A stretch of 64,000 nucleotides of DNA, from the NCBI GenBank assembly GCA_029891385.1, contig CM057230.1, positions 52,679,414 through 52,743,413 of the forward strand, written 5' to 3'. The stretch comes from Erythroxylum novogranatense. Its lineage: Eukaryota; Streptophyta; Magnoliopsida; Malpighiales; Erythroxylaceae. Position numbers and translations under genes: made by a program. This document shows, piece after piece, positions 57,360-64,000 of the stretch; positions within the stretch are counted from its first letter, which is position 1; every line of letters begins with the position of its first letter. The notes below the pieces were generated by a model. The model was given only the letters and a program-made list of their open reading frames with translations, did no database searches and was not told the DNA's origin.

Positions 57360-58420
57360 AGCTGCATATTCTCAATCCTAAAGAGATGCACCCTTTGCAA
57401 AAATGTAACAGAAAACTCAAACCATCCTTTTGTTTCTCTTGCTGATTTTCTTTATCTATTTGTAATTTTATCTAAGGAAACTAGCTATAAGTTGGAAGTA
57501 GCTCAGATTATCAACAAATTTTTAATATTTTCCATCTTTAAATCATTTGGGGAAATTTTTGGTTGTATCATTGCACTAGCATCTTCTATATATACTAAAT
57601 GGAATGACAGAAATTTTAGAATCTTCAAGGATTTATAAAAGAAAGAGTAATCAAGTGGTGCCTCGTATGAGTGGATTAACTCCAATGTAAAATGTTTGTA
57701 AGAAAAACTCCTTTGGAAAGTTGTGATGTACATAACTCCTTTACAACTCCTTCTATTGCTCCCACGTTCATATAAAAACTCCCCTTCTTTTTGTTGAAAT
57801 TTTGTAATTTTCTTTATAAGCCACATTGTCTTTATTAAAAGGAAAGTACTCAGCCAAAAAGGCTTACACCAACTACTCCCATATTGTGATGTTCACTAGG
57901 TTGAGTGAATTCAACTACGTCTAAGCTTTATCCTTGAGTGTAAAGGAGAAGAGCCTCATCTTGGTTGCATCTTTTGATAACTTGTTATACTGAAACATAT
58001 CACAAATATCTAAGAAATTAACTAGATTAGCATTGGGATCCTCATTGGCCAAACCATGAAATTGCACATTGGTTTGGAACATGTTTAGCGATGCTGGTTT
58101 GATTTTGAATGTAATTGCTTGCATTGGTGGTCGTGTAATTCATTCTTGATTGGCATGGAACCCTAGCCTTATGAAGTCCATAAGGGTGGTCCTTTATTAC
58201 TCTATTTAGTTTTCTTCCTCCACCATCATTCTTTCTATTACTTCTTGGGGTTTAGGCCTTCAAATCTCTCTTTCTTGCTTTGTGATGTCTAAAGTTGATG
58301 TATCTTCTAATTTGCTTGAACTCTAAGTGATTCTTGTGTTCAAGCACCTGTAATCACATAACAATAGGTATCAAATCCTTAAATTAAAGGAATTCAAATT
58401 GTACAAGATGCTAATTTAAT
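57360..58420 (-). pseudogene. Minus-strand Athila gag remnant (left internal region of the shared-LTR array)
   Basis: 58124-57921: ITFKIKPASLNMFQTNVQFH, GLANEDPNANLVNFLDICD and ATKMRLFSFTLKDKA, the Athila gag N-terminal core. 57826-57503: KITKFQQKEGEFLYE and IDAS-like text, the following gag segment. It lies directly inside the PBS at 58423-58440, as gag should. Stops and frame changes. It meets the plus-strand Athila 3 gag tail to tail near 57340. Confidence 0.82.
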
Positions 58421-58422
58421 TC

Positions 58423-58440
58423 CCAATAATGGCACCAAAA
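58423..58440 (-). other. Primer-binding site on the left of LTR 58443-60374
   Basis: Plus CAATAATGGCACCAAAAA; minus strand TTTTTGGTGCCATTATTG, an Athila-type PBS with few changes. Confidence 0.85.
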
Positions 58441-58442
58441 AC

Positions 58443-60374
58443 TTGTCAGTTTTATATATAAAAATTTCGTATTGCAAGTATACAGATCATAACTCATAGT
58501 ATAAAAGGTATCATTCCCATGAGGATTGATTAGTCACCTAATAACTTGAATGCACTTTATCTAAGGTACTAAAAGATTGAATGAATTGAATTAAAATAAA
58601 TTAACTGAAATTGAAATAACTAATAAAACTAAGCAATTGAATAATTGAAGCTAGCAATAAGAATAAAGTTACATCAATAATGGAAACTTAGGGGTTATTA
58701 TGTCCTTGTTTTTTCTTCCCTTTATCTTGTTGATTCAATTTAAGCTTTTATAATTTTCAAAGTGCCTAAAAGATCAAAAGGAGTAAGTCATAAGTCATAA
58801 GAAAATGCACAATGTTTCTTACAAGCGTGAGGTGTGTTGGTTATGACCCATTTGCAACTCAACAACTACTATAACATCCAAGAATGTCATCTAATCCCGG
58901 CTTTGTTGACTCGACCTTACGATCGATCCTTAGAAACCGGTCAAAAATAATAATTCCAAAGATTGCAATACAGGATGCAACCTCGGGTCGTGTCACTTAA
59001 TTGGAACCAAATGAAAAGGTCTAAGCTAGCCTAATTACCAAATATTGCAATCAAAGTTGATAAAATTGGGGTTTTGGTCATTGAAAGAACTAACAAATTT
59101 AATTAAATTGCAGGCAAAAGTGTAAAAAGTATATTTTTTTGATTTTATGTAATTAAATGAAATTAACAAAAACTCAGATAGTAATCAAATTGATAAAATC
59201 TTCTTGAAAATGGGCGCAGGCTATCACGGTTCAAAATGATTTTTCGGGGATAGAATCCACTAAGTTTCAAAAGATCAACCCTAAAGGAATCTTTAGGTCC
59301 AAAGATTTAATTAATGAACTCCATCATTTAAATCCTTGTTAAAAACCTTAGTGTAAAAATTGGACAAGTAAATGCAACCGGTCAATCGGATAAAAACACA
59401 ACCATCTAAATCAAACACAACTAGGCAAATTATGAGAGTCAATGCAATATCCGAATGACATATATGAGATTTCATATATTAAGCATCGAAATTCTACAAA
59501 TAACTATGTCCAAATCGCAACAAAGTGTTCAGCACACGGTTAAACTATAACCATGCTAATCTAGTTATACATATGCAATCTCTAACTCAGAGTTTACACA
59601 AATATAACTAAACTTCAAACACTATATGATTACTCCCCTTTGAAGCTTCCGGTTAACTCAAGTCATTGCTACATCTTCAAGAGGAAATGTGATTTAGCTA
59701 CGCATAACTCCGGTCTGTCTCTCGACTGCTGAAGATTGAGTGATTCTCATGGTAGCAGAAGATACTGACGGTGGAAATGATGGTGATGATCGACGATGAT
59801 GAAAATGGAAAATGATGGTGGAAGGGAATGTTGTCTCTGCTGCCTCCTCAGCGCCTCCCAGTATATCCCTCCCCTTTTTGACCTAAAAATAGCAAAGTTT
59901 TTATATAATGGATGCGGGTCGGGTCAGAACAGTGAGGCAAACTTTCCATTTAAGGTTGGATATCCGCTCGTACGTCGCGGCGTGTGAATAAATATTCGTC
60001 GCGACGTGCAGAATTGCCTGCTCGTCGCGACGTGCGAATTAACATGCATCGCGACGTATGAAAGTGATTTGCTCGTCGCGACGTGCGGAATAACATGCGT
60101 CAGGCCGTGCGGATAGGACCTCATGACCTGTTGACTTCCTAATGGGTTGACTCCTTTGCTCCTGCAATAAAATAACAATTTATAGTATCAATTGTCCTCA
60201 TGAAAATTATAGAGAAATTAATATCAAATCATGACAATTTACTAACAAATTGCGAATTATAAGAGCTCGTTATGAGGAACCAATTTAAGCACAAAAGTCA
60301 TCAATTAGGAGTCAACGAGTGTATAAACAGTTATGAAAATGCAGCCAATTTATAATGTAAACTTGGCTCAATCA
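58443..60374 (-). repeat. Athila LTR shared by two internal regions
   Basis: On the minus strand starts TGATTGAGCCAAGTTTACAT at 60374 and ends ACTGACA at 58443, 1932 bp. It parallels Athila 1 (TGATAG...AGTTTACATTATA at the start, AAGTTTTTGG after the end). The PBS and gag lie on its left and a PPT on its right. Palindrome cluster at 59971-60112. Confidence 0.87.
59971..60112. repeat. ACGTCGCGACGT palindrome array, cluster A (in the LTR)
   Basis: Six units spaced 24-30 bp with core CGTCGCGACG (variants CGTCGCGGCG, CATCGCGACG, CGTCAGGCCG). Confidence 0.93.
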
Positions 60375-60376
60375 AA

Positions 60377-60390
60377 TTCCCCCACAATTA
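60377..60390 (-). other. Polypurine tract right of LTR 58443-60374
   Basis: Plus TTCCCCCACAATTA; minus TAATTGTGGGGGAA directly before TTGATTGAGCC. Confidence 0.88.
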
Positions 60391-61492
60391 GACCTTTGTA
60401 CTCCTGGACAAGGTTTACAAGAGTCAAAAAGAATACAAGAGGAAAAGAAAATATCTGCCCATGCTCAAAACAATAAAAGGAAATTGACGCAATTCATTTC
60501 CTCATAATTCAACCACACCAAATTGAAAGAGTGCTAATAAAACAAACACTGAAAGAATTTAAGTACAAGAGATTGAACAAAAGAGAATCACTCAGGATAT
60601 AGTGTTTGCGCTCATCTCACTTGTGTTTAGGGATATTTTACTCTCAATCTGCTTAATCCATCTCCTACCATAGGCTTATGCCAAGTCTATTTCTCCACTA
60701 CAAGAACTATCATTTCAAAGATCAAGAGGACTTTTAGGGTTGTAATGTATGGAAGACTAAATGAATGGATGAAGTGAAAGAAAGAAAATATGAGCACATG
60801 AACTAAAAGACGAACTGATGTCAACAGTTGAACTCAAACTAAACATTTGCATAAACAGAATGCATACTTTTTTCTTTTTTCTTTTTTATCCTTGAGATAT
60901 TGTCCCTTTTTGGACACACAAAATTCACTATCCCTGTTTGTGATTTTTTTGTAACTAGAAGTGAAAGTAAAATAACTACTGACACCATAAAAGTATGAAT
61001 GCAAATGCTCATAATAAGAGGGCTCAAGGGGCTAGCAAGAGATAAGTGTTTATGGGATTGTGTTTGAGAAAAGGGTTTGAAGAAGGAACGCTCTATCACA
61101 CCAACAAAAATCTAGGCCATCAAGCTTCGAGTAAGAATTGAAACAAGTTCTAGAGAAGTATGAAAGAAGCAGACGCACGCAAAGATAAAAGAAAATTTTG
61201 GCTCAAATATCCTTCCAACAATGGTATTGTCTCTATGAACAATCTCAAGTCTCAAAAACTTAAAATGCTACTTTGTTAGCATGCTTCCATTCACTTTGTT
61301 TTGAAAACATGAAAAGCAAGATTTTGCCAATTCCAACTATCATTAAAAGGATGGGAGGTGTTTTCAGAAACTCAAGCATCATTTTGAAACTAGTAAAAGC
61401 TTTGAAAACAGCAGCCACAAAAGTCCAGTGCAGAAAATGTTTGAATTGAGTGGAAGAGTTAGGCAAAAAAAAATCATTCATGCATAAAGGTG

Positions 61493-61590
61493 ACGTCGCG
61501 ACGTATAACAGTGTACATCGCGACGTGCGGACATCGCGACGTACGTACTTGAATGAACAGCCTCGCCGCGACGTGTGATCGCTCGTCACG
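61493..61590. repeat. ACGTCGCGACGT array, cluster B
   Basis: Five units in about 100 bp, including GACGTCGCGACGTA at about 61493, downstream of the env-position ORF on the minus strand. Confidence 0.9.
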
Positions 61591-61720
61591 GCGAGGAGAT
61601 GCAGAATGACAGAAAATTTTTAAAATTTACCAAGTTTATCGACAGAATGCATTATTGGCCAACAATTCATAAACACTATGTCAACATGCATGCAATATGA
61701 AAGATAAATGGGGAAACAGC

Positions 61721-61754
61721 TCCCCCACACTTAAAGCACACATTGTCCTCAATG
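61721..61754 (-). other. Upstream PPT-like block of the right Athila
   Basis: Minus strand CATTGAGGACAATGTGTG followed by CTTTAAGTGTGGGGGAG. A stronger PPT-like sequence than the one at the LTR, about 1.3 kb further inside. Confidence 0.8.
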
Positions 61755-61938
61755 AAAATGTAGCAAGGAAAATATAAGAAGAACAAGGCACAAAGGGAGA
61801 GAAGAGGGAATGAAGATTGATCATTAATTGGAACAAATCAAGTACAAAAAGGATAAAAGAATAAAGGAACTAAATACAGAAAAGAAAAGACAAGAAAATA
61901 AAATAAATACAAGAAAAGAAAAGAACAAAATGCCAAAA

Positions 61939-63245
61939 TTATGCCAAAGGATCATCAGCCGGCGGGTCTGAAGGGGCAGCCTGAGAAGTGCTAGGGCCAG
62001 CTGAAGAATCCCGGGCTGCAGGAGGGATGGGCAACTGTAGGCGATCTACAATCAGTGTGAACATGGAATGGTAGAATTGGCGGTCAGCTGCCATCTGGGC
62101 CTCAATGCGCCGTATGTCATCGCGAAGAAGGGCAACCTGATCAGGGAGGGCGGAAGGTGAAGGTGGTGGACGGATAGGGTCGCGAGGCGGAGCCTCGGAT
62201 GGAGGTGCAACAACGGAGGGAGCAGGAGTGGGGGAAAAAGGGGCAGAAGGGACAGGGGGAAGGGAGGGAGAAGAACGTGGGGAAGGGTCAGGTGGGGTGT
62301 GGAGGCGACGAGGTTGGCGGAGATGAATATATTTGAAAGCAGGGGCAGGCTCAAAAGTTGGATCGATCGGATGTTCCGAAACCCGATAGGCCCGGAGGGA
62401 ATGGTTGATGTTAGAGGATAGGATGCATTGGCGGAGGGCGGAGGGCGGAGGGCGGAGGTGATGGCTTGAGCGAGGTTGACGGGCCGGTCGACCATCAACA
62501 GGTAGATGTAGAGAGCCTGCTCCTTAGGAACCATGGCAAGGTGGGAGGTGGGGAGGATGTTGTTGCAAATGAAATGAAGCCACGGACGGGCTTTGGAGCG
62601 AAGGTCGGAACGACAGATATAGCGCTGAGCCCCCCTGGGTTGATACCAGTCGGTACCCTCAGGACAGAGGGTACGAAGGACATCGGCCCAAGGGTACTCA
62701 TGGATGAGTTCGGAGTAGTGGCAACAGGGGGTAGGAGGAAGATGGTAATGCTCCCGAATGGAGACAGCAGTGAAAGCGCGGGGAATGGTAACACCACGGA
62801 ACTCGATTCCGTAGGTGCCGGAGTAACGGGCATGGGTATAGTAGTGGCGGACGAATGTGAGGTTCCCATAGGTTCGGGGATGGGCTAGGTTGGACAGGTT
62901 GAGTTGAAATAGTTGTCGGACGAAGGGGTTGTTGTGGGGGGTTAAAGGAAAAGGTTTTTCCTTGAGTATAGCTCTGGCCTCAGTTTTGGCGGCCAGTTCA
63001 ACATACTCTGGAGCAACCGGAAAGGAAGAGGAATGGGTAGGAGAAGGTTGGTGGTGCGAAGAATGTGAAGGTTGAGGAGAAGGAGAATGAGCGGAGAAAA
63101 CTCCCAAAGAGGACGGAGAGGCAACAGGGTGAGGGGAAACGGAAGGGTCGGAGTAAAACTCGTCGAGCGAGTTGGAGGAAGAGGGGAGGACATGAGAAGG
63201 AGAATCGGGACGGTCAGACCTGCTAGCATTCTTGGTTCGAGGCAT
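61939..63245 (-). pseudogene. Athila env-position ORF, proline-rich, one frameshift
   Basis: Start chosen at MPRTKNASRSDRPDSP (63245), just after a splice-acceptor-like sequence; an upstream in-frame Met is at 63257. The N-terminus is Ser/Pro/His-rich. The central domain (about residues 75-260) has NPFVRQLFQLNLSNLA, FVRHYYTHARYSGTYGIEF, RGVTIPRAFTAVSIREHYHL, WADVLRTLCPEGTDWYQP, AQRYICRSDLRSKARPWLHF, NILPTSHLAMVPKEQALYIY, the pattern of the plant-transposon-protein domain (recognised from memory). Frame is lost in a 4 x 7-bp GGCGGAG repeat at 62430-62457. In the other frame a Pro-rich tract and a short coiled coil (QVALLRDDIRRIEAQMAADR) lead to a stop at 61939. No membrane segment is evident in the real frame; the hydrophobic tail of the open frame 62052-62430 is an out-of-frame artefact. 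Confidence 0.8.
62430..62457. repeat. GGCGGAG x4 microsatellite causing a frameshift
   Basis: Four perfect 7-bp units inside the env-position ORF; unit length is not a multiple of three, so each gain or loss of one unit changes the frame. Confidence 0.92.
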
Positions 63246-63248
63246 TGT

Positions 63249-63285
63249 CCTGCACATAAAAAGAAAGAGAACAGAGAAATCAATA
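63249..63285 (-). promoter_or_regulatory. Splice-acceptor-like sequence before the env-position ORF
   Basis: Minus strand TCTGTTCTCTTTCTTTTTAT followed by GTGCAG|GACA and the ATG at 63245: a pyrimidine tract, CAG, then ATG after four bases. Matches the plant 3' splice-site pattern; no donor in the window can be assigned. Confidence 0.5.
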
Positions 63286-63309
63286 AGGAGTTAAGCACAA
63301 ATCAGCCAC

Positions 63310-63500
63310 CTCGTCGCTACGTGTGGGTAGACGCCGCGACGAGGCAAAGCCCTTGACCAGACGTCACGACGTGCAGATTAACACGCGTCGCGAAGTACGG
63401 ATAAGGTACTTCGTACATCGCAACGAGGCAAGGCATTCGTCTCGATGTATGGTGATTTTCTAGATGCATCGCGACGTGCAACGCTCGTCGTGATGACCTA
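63310..63500. repeat. ACGTCGCGACGT array, cluster C
   Basis: About seven degenerate units upstream (minus strand) of the env-position ORF, e.g. CGCCGCGACG, CGTCACGACG, CATCGCGACG, with paired CCTCGTCGC / GCGACGAGG inversions near 63310-63341. Confidence 0.85.
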
Positions 63501-63811
63501 ACTAAAAACGACTAACAAGGAGGACGAAAAATAGGAAAACGAGAGGAAATGGGACACTTACAGAAGTTGAAAACGCAAGAAGGGAGACGGCGGAGACTCT
63601 GGGCATAGTGGAACAACGGAGAGAATCGATAGAAATCGAGAGTGATGACGACAGAAAGAGAGTGTTAGAGGAGAAAAGATGAAGGGGAAAAGAAGAAGGA
63701 TAAACGGCGAATGGAGGCAGAAGGTCTTGAGGGGAAAGGACAAAAAGGGGCACCAGACAAAATGAGAAGACCAACGGACAGAAAGGGCAAAAAAAGGTAT
63801 TTCAATTGATG

Positions 63812-63986
63812 GCACGTCACGACGTAAAAATGTGAGCACGTCACAACGTAAACGCCAAAAAGAACAAGATACGTCGCGATGTATAAATTAAAATACGTCG
63901 CGACGTAGGCGTCAAAGAAAAACGAGGCACGTCGCGACGTATAAATTAAAATACATCGCGACGCCTCTACCCAAACAGAAAACACG
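63812..63986. repeat. ACGTCGCGACGT array, cluster D
   Basis: Six units: ACGTCACGACGT, ACGTCACAACGT, ACGTCGCGATGT, ACGTCGCGACGT (twice) and ACATCGCGACG, several linked by ATAAATTAAAAT. Confidence 0.92.
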
Positions 63987-64000
63987 AACCTAAAGATCCT

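Larger units (their letters stand above)
60375..64000 (-). mobile_element. Minus-strand Athila internal region, 3' half, continuing beyond the window
   Basis: From the PPT (60377-60390) rightward: long 3' untranslated region, a second PPT-like block at 61721-61754, the env-position ORF 63245-61939, and palindrome clusters B, C and D. Pol and gag of this copy should lie to the right of the window. Confidence 0.85.

Noticed and set aside
62052..62430. Leu/Pro-rich hydrophobic tail that could suggest membrane segments
   Set aside because: It arises only after the frame is lost in the 7-bp repeat; the other frame gives a Pro-rich tract and coiled coil.
62466..62888. 140-codon plus-strand frame
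   Set aside because: Antisense shadow of the Athila env-position ORF, which has domain-like sequence on the minus strand.
59971..63986. CRISPR-like spaced palindromic repeats
   Set aside because: Repeats are degenerate, spacing is irregular, there are no cas genes, and the context is a plant retroelement.

Overview
This window is flowering-plant (most likely eudicot) repeat-rich nuclear DNA. It is AT-rich, and essentially every recognisable coding stretch belongs to a plant retrotransposon: Ty1/copia of the SIRE type, a Ty3/gypsy chromovirus, Ty3/gypsy Athila, and a plant L1-type LINE with a DUF4283 ORF1. I see no host gene, no tRNA or rRNA gene and no CRISPR. The species cannot be named from the sequence.

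Layout, left. Positions 1-9643 are one long minus-strand chromovirus-type LTR whose left end lies outside the window. A young copia derivative (3064-7921) sits inside it. That LTR is itself inserted in the gag of a plus-strand chromovirus, whose broken gag, protease, RT, integrase and chromodomain run from 9644 to about 12960. The chromovirus 3' LTR is 12988-15906 and ends in a tandem repeat of LTR terminus plus primer-binding site.

Layout, centre. A minus-strand LINE runs from about 42.4 kb down to about 16.9 kb in three pieces (40972-42400, 32572-34767, 16870-18227). The first break is a solo LTR, 18228-32566, flanked by TACAT. It holds a 9.85-kb SIRE-like copia element (22518-32366, flanked by AAAAT) with gag, pol and an extra env-position ORF. 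The second break is a solo LTR, 34768-40966, flanked by CCTAT. It holds another solo LTR, 35012-39094, flanked by TTCAC. All four target-site duplications are exact, so the order of insertion can be read directly.

Layout, right. 44.1-45.5 kb holds a plus-strand LINE ORF1 relic. A pol-deleted Athila follows (45493-50700), then a second Athila gag-protease relic with a small MITE-like foldback (51742-51868), then a third Athila LTR and gag (about 52.2-57.3 kb) broken by a solo LTR (54989-56524, flanked by CTTAT). From 57.4 kb to the end is minus-strand Athila sequence. One LTR (58443-60374) has a PBS plus gag on one side and a PPT plus 3' internal region on the other, so it is shared by two internal regions. 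The right-hand internal region carries a proline-rich env-position ORF (63245 down to 61939).

Main observation. Several unrelated retroelement families here carry arrays of short, CpG-containing palindromes or inverted half-sites in the LTR or untranslated regions: AAGTCGACTT (copia derivative), GTCACGATCGTGAC (Athila 1), ACGTCGCGACGT (Athila 2), GTCGTATACGAC (SIRE LTR), CGTC-N7-GACG (chromovirus LTR) and CGTCAC-N4-GTGACG (solo chromovirus LTR). All share GTC...GAC arms, and at least one variant repeat changed on both arms and stayed a perfect palindrome. This points to convergent acquisition of a symmetric DNA-binding or RNA-dimerisation signal.
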